From NCBI RefSeq assembly GCF_001278115.1, contig NZ_LIYD01000005.1, positions 3,313,717 to 3,377,716 of the forward strand: a DNA stretch of 64,000 bases, given 5' to 3'. The translations under genes and the position numbers were made by a program. The notes below the pieces were generated by a model. It was not told the DNA's origin and ran no database searches. It worked only from the letters and a program-made list of their open reading frames with translations. Positions 49,091 to 57,667 of this stretch are shown here, piece after piece; within the stretch, counting starts at the first letter, position 1, and each line of letters opens with the position of its first letter. Source of the DNA: Flavobacterium akiainvivens (GTDB lineage: Bacteria > Bacteroidota > Bacteroidia > Flavobacteriales > Flavobacteriaceae).

Positions 49091-50365
49091 TTAATTCTTA
49101 ATAACCTTAATTGTTTGTGTTGCCCCGCCCGCAGTTATTTGCGCAAAATACATACCGCTTGTAAGCCCTGTGGCATCTACAGCAGCGCTGTTTGATTTAA
49201 GCACGGTTTTACCGGTTAAGTCTGCAATGTGTATAGATGTAATTTCACTACTGCCGGCGGTAAAATTCCACACATTGTTAGTTGGGTTGGGGTATGCGCT
49301 AACTGCATTCTTTTCAAAGGTAAGGACGCTTGCTACAGGCTCTGCGCTGTCGTTAATCTGCATTTGGTCTATGTAGGCAAAAGAATCAGTATTGTTTATA
49401 GCACCTACTGACGCATCGGCAAAAAACAGGATGTGGGTAACGCTAATGCCGTTTTCGCCGCCCGGTATTGCAAAAACCATATCCTGCCACTGGCCCACGT
49501 TAGTATATTCAAGCGTTGGGTGTATGTCTACACTGCCATCGCCTGTGGCGCTGCCGTCTACCCTGATTGACATATTAGGTACTGTTGTAGTGGTGTAGCG
49601 TGCCAGTACGTGTATATAGCGGGTGGTGTTAGCCGGAACATTAAAGTATTTTGCATAGCGTATAAGCTCATACCATTCGCCGCTTGTGCGTTTTATTTCG
49701 CCCACATTGGCAGATGGGTTTCCTGTGGCAAGCGGGTTAGCCACAATAGTAAACTCAGCGCCATAATGTGCCGTTACGGCCGGAGAACCTTCTTCAAAAT
49801 CGTTCAGCATCATGTCCTGTGGCTCATAGCCTATAGGGGTGTCGCTGTCGTTAAGTACAAATTCATCTATAAGCGCATACAAATCTGCATTGTCAAGTAC
49901 CGTAACCGATGCATCGGCAAAGAAAAGTATCTCGGTAGGGGTAATGCCTGTGGCCCCGCCCTCTACCTTAAATACCATATCCATCCATTCGCCGGGTGTG
50001 TTGTAGGTGTTCATGGGGTGTATGTCTACACTGCCGTCGTTGCCATTTGCATCTACACGTATAGACATATTGGGCTCTGTTGTTGATGTGTAACGCGCCA
50101 GCATATGCACATACTTTGTTGTATTGGCAGGCACGGTAAACGATACATTAAAGCGCACAAGCTCATACCATGCAGTAGAGGTCCTGTTTATTTTGCCTAC
50201 GGTTGCCGTGGTGTTTCCGTTAGGGTCAGGGTTTGCAATGGTACTGAATTCTGCGCCATATGCAGCCGTTACCGCCGGCGAGTCGGCCTCAAAATCGTTT
50301 AGCACCTGGGCATTGGCGGCCCATCCGGCAAGTAAAAAGCTTAAAGCAAGTAGTTTTGTTTTCAT
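49091..50365 (-). CDS. T9SS-secreted protein with two tandem ~170-residue repeats
   Basis: 424 residues. A signal peptide (LLALSFLLAGWAANA) is followed by two homologous units, each starting LNDFE(A/E)(D/G)SPAVTA(A/H)YGAEF and ending ILFFADASV...Y(A/I)..., resembling carbohydrate-binding beta-sandwich modules. The last ~70 residues are a type A sorting domain (AYPNPTNNVWNF...GLTSGMYFAQI...IKVIKN) that is recognised by the type IX secretion system and removed at the surface. The ligand is unknown. Convergent gap 50366-50802 to the right holds only AT-rich sequence. Confidence 0.88.
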   Translation of the reverse strand: MKTKLLALSFLLAGWAANAQVLNDFEADSPAVTAAYGAEFSTIANPDPNGNTTATVGKINRTSTAWYELVRFNVSFTVPANTTKYVHMLARYTSTTEPNMSIRVDANGNDGSVDIHPMNTYNTPGEWMDMVFKVEGGATGITPTEILFFADASVTVLDNADLYALIDEFVLNDSDTPIGYEPQDMMLNDFEEGSPAVTAHYGAEFTIVANPLATGNPSANVGEIKRTSGEWYELIRYAKYFNVPANTTRYIHVLARYTTTTVPNMSIRVDGSATGDGSVDIHPTLEYTNVGQWQDMVFAIPGGENGISVTHILFFADASVGAINNTDSFAYIDQMQINDSAEPVASVLTFEKNAVSAYPNPTNNVWNFTAGSSEITSIHIADLTGKTVLKSNSAAVDATGLTSGMYFAQITAGGATQTIKVIKN

Positions 50366-50802
50366 AGAAATTCGGTTTGATTTACGTTATTTGGGATTGA
50401 TTTACTTCTGGTTTATATAAGCTGTACTATTAGCTTTTTATGGATATTACTTGGGTTATAGGTAATTTGCTTTTTCGTCATAAACGTTGCTTTTTTGTTT
50501 TTTTAAGGCATGAGTCAGCCGTGTGGTAAGTTGATGTGAATCACCACTAATTTTATTGTAATTGTTTGATAATCTAATAAGTGTGCTTAAGCCTTGTCCG
50601 TTGGTGGCTTATGCTGAGTTGCCTGAATTGGTTTTCTAAAACGATTTAGTTGTTTGTTCTAACAGTCAAATCTATAATCTAAAATCTATGTTAAAATGGA
50701 TTTTATTTTTATAAATATGGACAATACTATGGATTAAGGTTGTGGGGTGGGAGGTGTTTTTAAAGTGGTGTAGTATAGGTGTACAAAGAAACAGGGCTGC
50801 TA

Positions 50803-51198
50803 TTACGCAGAAACCGAAACCGCTTCGGGTTCAGTGCCCCAAATGTCTTCGGCAGGAGGAAACACCATGCTGTCTTCAGAAAAATCAAGCACTTCAGAAC
50901 GATACATATACGTCACAATTTCCTTGATGCCTTTTTGCAGGCTCAGCTCAGTAGAATATTTACGGCTGGTGGCCAGCACAAGCCCGTCTTTGCTAAGGCG
51001 GAAGAAATACTTGCCCGAAGCCGTACCGTTTTTACGGAATGTAAACATATCTATGTTTTCCTGTATGGCGGCAATCATACGCTCACAGTCGGCTTTTTCT
51101 TTGGTGCCAATGCTGGTAAACACGGTTTTGCCCTTGCGTGAGGTAAACACAAATTTATACTCGCCATTGTGGCGTTTGCTTATAATAAACATTCCCAT
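50803..51198 (-). CDS. YegP/DUF1508-type protein (two repeats)
   Basis: A frame opens at 51255, but the ATGs at 51198 or 51192 (MFIISKRHNGEYKFVF) give the usual start; ~130 residues. Two ~50-residue beta-beta-alpha units (KRHNGEYKFVFTSRKGKTV and KNGTASGKYFFRLSKDGLVLATS) match DUF1508 repeats. Function unknown; family members are small cytoplasmic proteins. Confidence 0.85.
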   Translation of the reverse strand: MGMFIISKRHNGEYKFVFTSRKGKTVFTSIGTKEKADCERMIAAIQENIDMFTFRKNGTASGKYFFRLSKDGLVLATSRKYSTELSLQKGIKEIVTYMYRSEVLDFSEDSMVFPPAEDIWGTEPEAVSVSA

Positions 51199-51387
51199 TC
51201 CTGTAGTACTTTTTAGTTGCCGTCTTTTTTTTGCGGGGGCGCAAAAGTAAAACAAAATAGGAATTTTTTTAGAGCCGGGGGCTATTGTAAATTAATAAAG
51301 ATGTGTTAAAAGAGGTACTTAGGTACTTAGGTTCTGAGGCTGGTTTTAGTTTCTCTGTTTGTCTTTACTTTGACTGGATGGGGTTTC

Positions 51388-51446
51388 GGTAGATCGACCC
51401 TGAAGGGGTCGCGTAGATTAGCCCCGGATGAAATCCGGGGGGTAAA
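51388..51446 (-). repeat. REP-like repeat, copy 2
   Basis: On the minus strand this reads CCCCGGAT-TTC-ATCCGGGG, CTAAT, then CGACCCCTTCAGGGTCG, the same arrangement as 18573-18626 with paired base changes in hairpin A. Confidence 0.7.
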
Positions 51447-51484
51447 ATATGGAATAAACCTTAACAACTCAGTACCTAAGTGCC

Positions 51485-52723
51485 TCAGAACCTCCTAAAA
51501 ACCACACTCGCATTATGCCCGCCAAAGCCAAAGGCATTGCTCATGGCCGTATTAACCGTTTTTTGCAGCGGTTTGTTTACCACTATATTAATACCCGCGG
51601 GAATAGTAGGGTCAAGCTGCTCTACATTTATAGTAGCGGGTATCGTGTTTTCGGTAATCGACTTAATTGCCAGTATGGCCTCAATGGCACCGGCAGCACC
51701 CAGCAGGTGGCCTGTCATACTCTTGGTAGCGCTTACCCACAGGTTGGCCGAACCGTTAAACAGGCGGTTTACGGCATTAAGTTCGGCAATGTCGCCCACC
51801 GGGGTGGAGGTAGCGTGCAGGTTGAGGTAATCCAGTTCAGATGGGGCAATACCGGCTTCTTCCAGCGCAAGCTGCATGGCTTTTGCAGCGCCTATTCCTT
51901 CGGGGTGTGGCGATGTCATGTGGTAGGCATCTGCCGTCATGGCGGCACCGGCAAGTTCGGCATATATTTTTGCGCCACGGGCTATGGCGTGGTCATAGTC
52001 TTCAAGAATCAAAGCGCCTGCACCTTCGCCCATTACAAACCCATCGCGGTTTACATCAAACGGACGGCTGGCGGTGGCGGCATCTTCATTTCGGGTAGAC
52101 ATGGCCTTCATGGCGCTAAACCCGCCTATTGAGGCAGGCGTAATGGGCGCCTCGCTGCCACCGGCCACAATAATTTTTGCCTTGCCTAGGCGTATGTAGT
52201 TAAAGGCATCCATAAGGGCGGTGTTTGCTGTGGCACATGCCGAAACCGTAGTATAGTTAATGCCCTGCAGGCCAAACTTCATAGATATCATGCCGCTGGC
52301 CATGTTTACTATCAGCCTTGGAATAAAAAACGGGCTGAATCGTGAAACATAGTTGCCTTTTACAAACCCTTCCACCTCGTTTTCAAAGGTTTCCATGCCA
52401 CCCTGGCCTACACCCCAAATTACGCCGATATCAAACGGGTCAAGCTTTTTTACGTCAAGACCTGAATCTTCAAGGGCCTGAGCCGCACTATATAGCGCAT
52501 ATTGCGTAAAGAGGTCGCTGCGTTTAATCTCGTTGCGGTCAAGGTATTTCTCCGGTTCAAAACCCTTAACCTCGCAGGCTATGTGTGTACGGAAAGGCGA
52601 GGGGTCAAACCGCGTTACGGTACCTGCGCCGCTTTTTCCGTTAAGTATATTATCCCAAAAAGTGTTTACATCATTGCCTAGCGGGTTTACAGTACCCAGG
52701 CCTGTTATTGCTACTCGTTTCAT
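51485..52723 (-). CDS. fabF: Beta-ketoacyl-ACP synthase II
   Basis: 412 residues, full length for FabF. Nucleophile C163 is in TTVSACATANTALMDA; the two catalytic His are in LNLHATSTPVGD and TGHLLGAAGAIE. It condenses malonyl-ACP with acyl-ACP in fatty acid elongation. No acpP or other fab gene is adjacent, so it may be a second, regulated copy serving special lipids. Two palindromes with core ACCAATT flank its -7 box. Confidence 0.9.
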   Translation of the reverse strand: MKRVAITGLGTVNPLGNDVNTFWDNILNGKSGAGTVTRFDPSPFRTHIACEVKGFEPEKYLDRNEIKRSDLFTQYALYSAAQALEDSGLDVKKLDPFDIGVIWGVGQGGMETFENEVEGFVKGNYVSRFSPFFIPRLIVNMASGMISMKFGLQGINYTTVSACATANTALMDAFNYIRLGKAKIIVAGGSEAPITPASIGGFSAMKAMSTRNEDAATASRPFDVNRDGFVMGEGAGALILEDYDHAIARGAKIYAELAGAAMTADAYHMTSPHPEGIGAAKAMQLALEEAGIAPSELDYLNLHATSTPVGDIAELNAVNRLFNGSANLWVSATKSMTGHLLGAAGAIEAILAIKSITENTIPATINVEQLDPTIPAGINIVVNKPLQKTVNTAMSNAFGFGGHNASVVFRRF

Positions 52724-52727
52724 AATT

Positions 52728-52786
52728 ATACCAATTAGTATATTTTGTTTGTAGATACAAAGGTATAAAAATAAACCAATTGGTAT
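52728..52786 (-). promoter_or_regulatory. fabF promoter with two ACCAATTGGT-type operators
   Basis: ATACCAATTAGTAT (52728-52741) and AAACCAATTGGTAT (52773-52786) flank a minus-strand -7 box TACCTTTG (complement of 52758-52765). The two sites share a 14-base palindromic consensus and sit where a repressor would block fabF. Confidence 0.65.
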
Positions 52787-52836
52787 AATTTAGTTTATTG
52801 ATTTAAAATATAGCACGATAGGTTGGGTGTTTTATA

Positions 52837-52866
52837 TAAAAAAAGCCGCTCATTGCTGAGCGGCTT
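52837..52866 (-). terminator. Rho-independent terminator
   Basis: AAGCCGCTC/GAGCGGCTT with loop ATTGCT; on the minus strand a T-run follows. It ends the 67-residue gene to the right. Confidence 0.8.
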
Positions 52867-52887
52867 ATACAATCTAAGGGGGTTAGA

Positions 52888-53091
52888 TTAAAATGTTATC
52901 TGCGGGTATATCATACCAAGGTGTTTTTTAAAGATGTTGATAGACTCTTCTGTATCAGATGCTATTTTGTAGCGCGAGCCTTTTTCATAGGTTGTTTTTT
53001 CAAAAGAAATACCGTGGCGGCCAAGCAGGCGCTCAATACGGTTGTTATCGGTTACGTTTTTGTACAGGGTGCGAAAAATAGTAATGTGCAT
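52888..53091 (-). CDS. Small conserved hypothetical protein (67 aa)
   Basis: 67 residues, basic (MHITIFRTLYKNVTDNNRIERLL), alpha/beta, no signal. A good terminator follows its stop, which supports a real transcript. No function can be given. Confidence 0.6.
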   Translation of the reverse strand: MHITIFRTLYKNVTDNNRIERLLGRHGISFEKTTYEKGSRYKIASDTEESINIFKKHLGMIYPQITF

Positions 53092-53269
53092 AGCGTTTGG
53101 TTTTTTAGGTTCTTTAGTTACCTAAAATTATGTAGTTTGTTTTTTGTGAGGAAACGCCTTAATAAAACTTTAGCATCATATAACTATAGTTTAACAATAG
53201 CGCGGGTTTTTGCCATTTAGGTAAAATGATTTTAACTATTTTTATACAATCAATCATCAAAACATAGTA

Positions 53270-54115
53270 ATGAAAAAACTGTTATTGCTTTTAATGGCAA
53301 CCCCGCTCTTTGCACAACAACCCGCCGTGCACGATACCATACCCTTTACCCTGACCGAATACAACAACATAAAACTGCAATGTGTTGTTAACCAGGATAC
53401 GCTAAGCCTAAAGTTTGACAGCGGCACTACGGGTGTACTGCTAACCTATGACGCCCTTGCTAAAACCCGCGGTATTGATACTATAAAAAGAACCAACACT
53501 ATAAAAATGGGTGGCCAGTTTTGGGATAAGCAGCGCGTATATCCGGTAGTACTGTCGGGCCAGGGAACAGACGGCCGTTTCGGGTGGGATTTGTTTGCCG
53601 GGAAGGTGCTGGAAATTGATTATGACAAAAGCCTGTTTATAGTGCACAACACCCTGCCTAAACCGGGCAGGGGCTGGGAGAAGTTTGCCATTGAGTACAG
53701 CAATACCCTGTTTTGCATTAACGGTAACCTTGAAATTAATGGTAAAAAATACCCCAACAAATTTTTGTTCGACACCGGTTACCAGCGCACCATTATGCTT
53801 GATAGCGGCTGGATTGCCCAGCAACACTATCCTAAAGATGAATTGCCGGTTATAAAAAAGGTAATAATGCACAACGGCATGGGCGAGGAAGTGCCCGTAA
53901 TTACCGTTAGTAACGAAAAGCTGAATTTAGGGAAGCTTTCGCTGAAGGATATCCCTGTGCAGCTCATGACGGGTGTTAACCCTGCCTGGCCGGGCATACA
54001 TATACTGGGTAACGAGGTACTGAAACGCTACAACACCATCTTTGATTTTAAAGAGAACATAGTATACCTGAAACCCAATACATTGCTTAACGCAGAATAT
54101 ACTGAGAAGGGTTAA
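53270..54115 (+). CDS. Secreted retropepsin-like aspartic protease
   Basis: 281 residues: signal peptide (MKKLLLLLMATPLFA), then two lobes with the catalytic motifs LKFDSGTTG (~60) and FLFDTGYQRT (~165), so both Asp sit in one chain. Related bacterial retropepsin-like proteins are periplasmic or lipid-anchored. It forms a unit with the next gene, two bases away. Confidence 0.75.
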   Translation: MKKLLLLLMATPLFAQQPAVHDTIPFTLTEYNNIKLQCVVNQDTLSLKFDSGTTGVLLTYDALAKTRGIDTIKRTNTIKMGGQFWDKQRVYPVVLSGQGTDGRFGWDLFAGKVLEIDYDKSLFIVHNTLPKPGRGWEKFAIEYSNTLFCINGNLEINGKKYPNKFLFDTGYQRTIMLDSGWIAQQHYPKDELPVIKKVIMHNGMGEEVPVITVSNEKLNLGKLSLKDIPVQLMTGVNPAWPGIHILGNEVLKRYNTIFDFKENIVYLKPNTLLNAEYTEKG

Positions 54116-54117
54116 CT

Positions 54118-54456
54118 ATGGAGGCTTTCTTTATTATACTGGCAATAGGCCTTGTGCTGTACCGTTGGTTTGGGTACAGGTGGCAGTACCATGCCGCGCT
54201 TGTGGCAGCGCTTTATGGTAATTATATGTGGCAGTGGGTAGAAAAAGAATATTTCAGCCAGGATATAAAGCCGGGTTGGGCTGGTTTTGAACTGTTTATC
54301 AGCGTTACGCTTACAGGGCCGTTATGCCTGCTGCTGCACCTGGCGGCTTTGTACTTTGCCCGGCGCGATAAACAGCGGCGCATTGCCATAATACATTCCA
54401 TAGGGCTTTTGCTGCTGGGTATACACGTTATAACCGTGTTTAACGGAGCGTGGTAA
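54118..54456 (+). CDS. Hypothetical membrane protein (112 aa)
   Basis: 112 residues with three or four membrane helices (AFFIILAIGLVLYRW, HAALVAALYGNY, LFISVTLTGPLCLLLHLAALYF, IHSIGLLLLGIHVI). No family recognised. Two bases after the protease gene, so cotranscribed. Confidence 0.65.
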   Translation: MEAFFIILAIGLVLYRWFGYRWQYHAALVAALYGNYMWQWVEKEYFSQDIKPGWAGFELFISVTLTGPLCLLLHLAALYFARRDKQRRIAIIHSIGLLLLGIHVITVFNGAW

Positions 54457-54478
54457 ACCACATTGAAACCGTGCCGTT

Positions 54479-54494
54479 TTTGCCATATGGCAAA
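54479..54494. promoter_or_regulatory. Palindrome TTTGCCATATGGCAAA upstream of crp-type gene
   Basis: A perfect 16-bp palindrome 34 bases before the ATG at 54528, followed by TTACGT. The same motif with the same trailing TTACGT is found upstream of the SDR gene. Confidence 0.65.
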
Positions 54495-54527
54495 TTACGT
54501 AAACCCAATAACCCCTACCTTTAAGGC

Positions 54528-55097
54528 ATGGAACAACTCATGAACTTTTTCCTGCAATTTGGCAGCCTTAACCCGCAGCAGCAGGAGCTTATTACACAAA
54601 AAGCACAGCTAACCCATTTTAAAAAAGGCGACTACCTGAGCGAAGCCGGTAAGGTGGCCAACACCGTGGGCTTTATACTGGAAGGCATTATGCGCGTATG
54701 CTTTTACAACAACAAGGGCGAAGAAATTACCCGATACTTTATAGACGAAAACAACCTGCTGGTAGACCTGGTGAGCTTTGAAAACCGCGTGCCGGCATCA
54801 GAATATGTAGAGGCCGTAACCGACTGTACCATAATTACCTTTAGCTATGCCAACTGGCAATACCTTATGCAAACCATTGTTGGGTTTGAAATCATTATGT
54901 TTAAAATAACCCAGCGGGCACTGCAACAAAAAATTGAGCGCCGCACCCCGCTGGTAAGCGAAGATGCCACTACGCGTTACCTTTCGTTTATGGAAAAATA
55001 CCCGGGGCTTATAAACCGCATACCGCTGTCGCAACTGGCCAGTTACCTGGGCATAACGCAGTCTTCATTAAGCCGTATAAGAAAGGGGCTTAGCTAA
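54528..55097 (+). CDS. Crp/Fnr-family transcriptional regulator
   Basis: 189 residues: cyclic-nucleotide-binding beta-roll (~25-120; FKKGDYLSEAGKVANTVGFILEG, no full cAMP motif) and a C-terminal HTH (LSQLASYLGITQSSLSRIRKG). Probably activated or relieved by a non-cAMP signal. The palindrome at 54479-54494 upstream and its twin before the SDR gene suggest autoregulation and control of the SDR. Confidence 0.9.
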   Translation: MEQLMNFFLQFGSLNPQQQELITQKAQLTHFKKGDYLSEAGKVANTVGFILEGIMRVCFYNNKGEEITRYFIDENNLLVDLVSFENRVPASEYVEAVTDCTIITFSYANWQYLMQTIVGFEIIMFKITQRALQQKIERRTPLVSEDATTRYLSFMEKYPGLINRIPLSQLASYLGITQSSLSRIRKGLS

Positions 55098-55102
55098 TCG
55101 CT

Positions 55103-55120
55103 TTTTGCCATATGGCAAAA
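55103..55120. promoter_or_regulatory. Palindrome TTTTGCCATATGGCAAAA upstream of SDR gene
   Basis: A perfect 18-bp palindrome 55 bases before the SDR ATG and just after the Crp/Fnr stop. Confidence 0.65.
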
Positions 55121-55175
55121 GTTACGTGGTGGCGCTACCCGAACTTTGTACTGTTAAACCACAAAACAGTATATA

Positions 55176-55913
55176 ATGAAAACCGTACTCATTACCGGTG
55201 CAAACCGCAGTATAGGCCTTGAAATTGCCAAACAGCTTGCCGCAAAAGGCTATTTTATTTACATAGGAAGCCGCAACCTTGCCAAAGGCGAAGAAGTGGT
55301 AAACCAGCTTAAAGCACAAGGCCTGGCTAACCTGAAAGCCATTGAACTTGATGTTACCAACCCCGGCACTATATCGGCAGCAGCTGAAGTTGTAGAACAG
55401 GAAAAAGGCAGTCTTGACATCCTTATAAACAACGCGGGCATACTGGGTAGCATTCCGCAAACGGCAACCGAAGCCGATGTAAACATGATTAAAGACGTGT
55501 TTGAAACCAACCTGTTTGGTATAATACAGGTTACACAGGCATTCCTGCCACTGCTTAAAAAGAGTGCCATGCCACGCATTAGCAATATTACATCGGGCCT
55601 TGGGTCGCTCACGCTGCACAGCAACCCCGAGTGGCCGTATTATCCATTTAAAGCTACTGCTTACATTACCAGTAAGGCCGCCCTTAATATGTACACCATC
55701 GCCCTTAATTATGAATTGCGAGACCTTCCGTTTAAGGTAAACGCCATAGACCCGGGCTACACGGCAACCGACTTTAACCACCATCAGGGGCCGGGCAGCG
55801 TGCACGATGCCGCATCATTCATTATTACACATACTGATACCCTGGCTGATGCCCCAACCGGCAAGTTTTTCAGCCCCGATATTAAAGACGACAGTAAAAT
55901 CAGCCCTTGGTAG
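55176..55913 (+). CDS. Short-chain dehydrogenase/reductase
   Basis: 245 residues. Cofactor motif TGANRSIGLEIA (~8-19), NNAG, catalytic Ser in SNITSGLGSL and YITSK for Tyr-Lys. The TGANRSIG start is typical of NADPH-using reductases near carbonyl reductase. Likely under control of the neighbouring Crp/Fnr protein through the shared palindrome. Confidence 0.92.
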   Translation: MKTVLITGANRSIGLEIAKQLAAKGYFIYIGSRNLAKGEEVVNQLKAQGLANLKAIELDVTNPGTISAAAEVVEQEKGSLDILINNAGILGSIPQTATEADVNMIKDVFETNLFGIIQVTQAFLPLLKKSAMPRISNITSGLGSLTLHSNPEWPYYPFKATAYITSKAALNMYTIALNYELRDLPFKVNAIDPGYTATDFNHHQGPGSVHDAASFIITHTDTLADAPTGKFFSPDIKDDSKISPW

Positions 55914-55940
55914 TATAGTTGGAATTCAAAGCAGCTTAAA

Positions 55941-55974
55941 CATAAAAAGCAGTACCTAAGTACTGCTTTTTATG
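55941..55974. terminator. Bidirectional terminator (15-bp perfect stem)
   Basis: CATAAAAAGCAGTAC and GTACTGCTTTTTATG around CTAA, between two convergent genes. Confidence 0.8.
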
Positions 55975-55988
55975 TTTTATAGCAATTT

Positions 55989-57497
55989 CTATTGCTTTGC
56001 AAAAGAGAGGCGTTGCGTAACACCGTTTATTTGCGCTTCTGCAAAATACATACCGGTTGCAAGGTGGCTTATGTTAATGCTTTGCGTGTTTGCACTGTTT
56101 AAAACCGCTTTGCCATCGGGTGTAAATACTGTTATGATATCTGTATTTTCAGAAAAACTAAGTACGTCAGCAGCCGGATTAGGGTATGCCACCAGGTTTT
56201 TAAATAAAGGTGTATTTATACCCGTTACTTCTTCGCCCAGTTTTACAATCCAAAAATCTTCGTTCCCCAGGTTACTGTCTACGTCGCCATCGCCAGATAT
56301 ACTGTTTCCGGCCATAATGCACATACCGTCGGCTGTTTCGCGCAGGCCTTTTACATAATCAAGGTTAGAGCCACCCAGGCTTTTTTGCCACAGCAGTGTG
56401 CCGGTAGCATCCAGTTTTACCACCCAGCAATCCGCATTACCCTGGTTAGCGGTCAGGTCGCCATCGGCAGACATGGCATAACCGCCCAAAAGATAACCGC
56501 CGTCTTGTGTCACAACTACATCATAAGCTACTTCGTTACTTATACCGCCCAGGCACTTTTGCCATTCTACAGCTCCTGTGGCGCTGGTTTTAACCACCCA
56601 CATATCGCCGGCCCCGTGGTTGCCGCTAACATCGCCATCATTAGAAAAAGCAAAACCCGAAAGCAGGTATCCGCCATCAGGTGCCGCTGCCATTACAATA
56701 CCATAGTCTATACTGGTGCCGCCATAGGTTTTTTGCCATTGTATATTGCCGCTGGCATTAAGCTTTACCAGCCAGTAATCGCCCATACCGTGGTTACCGG
56801 TAACATCAAGGTTGTTAGATTCTGTCATGCCGGCCACTACCCAGCCACCATCTGATGTAGGCTGCATGGCCCAGGCACCGTCATTAAGGCTGCCGCCCAG
56901 CTTTTTTTGCCATTCTATAGTGCCCTCGCTTGTTAATTTGAGCACCCAAAAGTCAGACATGCCTTTGCCTGCTATTGCATCGCCGTCGTTAGAGGTACTT
57001 TCGCCTGCCACCATGTAGCCGCCATCGGCAGTAGGGTGTATGCTGTGGGCAACATCAAAGCCTGTACCGCCTAAAATCTGTTGCCATTCAAGTGTCCCTT
57101 CGCTATCGGTTTTCATGATAAGAAAATCATAACCGTGAGAGCTGCCCGGGTTGTTGTTGGTACCGGCAATTACAAAGCCGCCATCGGGTGTAAGGGCAAT
57201 GTCATTAGGCATATCGGCATATAGCCCGCCTATAGTTTTTTGCCAGAGTATGGCACCGGTATTATCTGTTTTAAGCAGCCAGGCATCCTGCATGCCCACT
57301 ATGGGCTCTGTAACAGTGCCGTCTGTCGAATCGGTATATCCGGCTACAATATATCCTCCCTCTGGCAGGGGCTCTATTGCAGCCAGGCCGTCGTGGCCGG
57401 AACCACCATAAGAATGTTTCCATTCTATAACCGGTGTTTGCGCCATTATTTTGCCCCAGGTTAGGGCGCAGGCAATTAATAAGGTAATTGTTTTCAT
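55989..57497 (-). CDS. T9SS-secreted repeat protein (propeller-like)
   Basis: 502 residues: signal peptide (TLLIACALTWGKIMA), then about seven repeats of ~50 residues with the pattern WQKxxGGxxxDxxxxxxxTxDGGYxxxGxxxSxDGD, which should fold as beta-propeller blades, and a C-terminal type A sorting domain (AYPNPAADVLSF...LATGMYFAEAQINGVTQRLSF). Exported by the type IX system. Ligand unknown. Confidence 0.88.
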   Translation of the reverse strand: MKTITLLIACALTWGKIMAQTPVIEWKHSYGGSGHDGLAAIEPLPEGGYIVAGYTDSTDGTVTEPIVGMQDAWLLKTDNTGAILWQKTIGGLYADMPNDIALTPDGGFVIAGTNNNPGSSHGYDFLIMKTDSEGTLEWQQILGGTGFDVAHSIHPTADGGYMVAGESTSNDGDAIAGKGMSDFWVLKLTSEGTIEWQKKLGGSLNDGAWAMQPTSDGGWVVAGMTESNNLDVTGNHGMGDYWLVKLNASGNIQWQKTYGGTSIDYGIVMAAAPDGGYLLSGFAFSNDGDVSGNHGAGDMWVVKTSATGAVEWQKCLGGISNEVAYDVVVTQDGGYLLGGYAMSADGDLTANQGNADCWVVKLDATGTLLWQKSLGGSNLDYVKGLRETADGMCIMAGNSISGDGDVDSNLGNEDFWIVKLGEEVTGINTPLFKNLVAYPNPAADVLSFSENTDIITVFTPDGKAVLNSANTQSINISHLATGMYFAEAQINGVTQRLSFAKQ

Positions 57498-57667
57498 GTT
57501 GTTTGAGGTGTTTGTTAATTGTCAAAAAGCTAATTAAAGTTACATAAATTATGAATATAATATTTATAATTATAAATATTTAAAAATTGTATTTTGGTGT
57601 GCAACAGTATTTTATATCAGGTGCCATATATTGAGTCTTTTTTGTTACTTTGTGTAAAACCTCCTGA

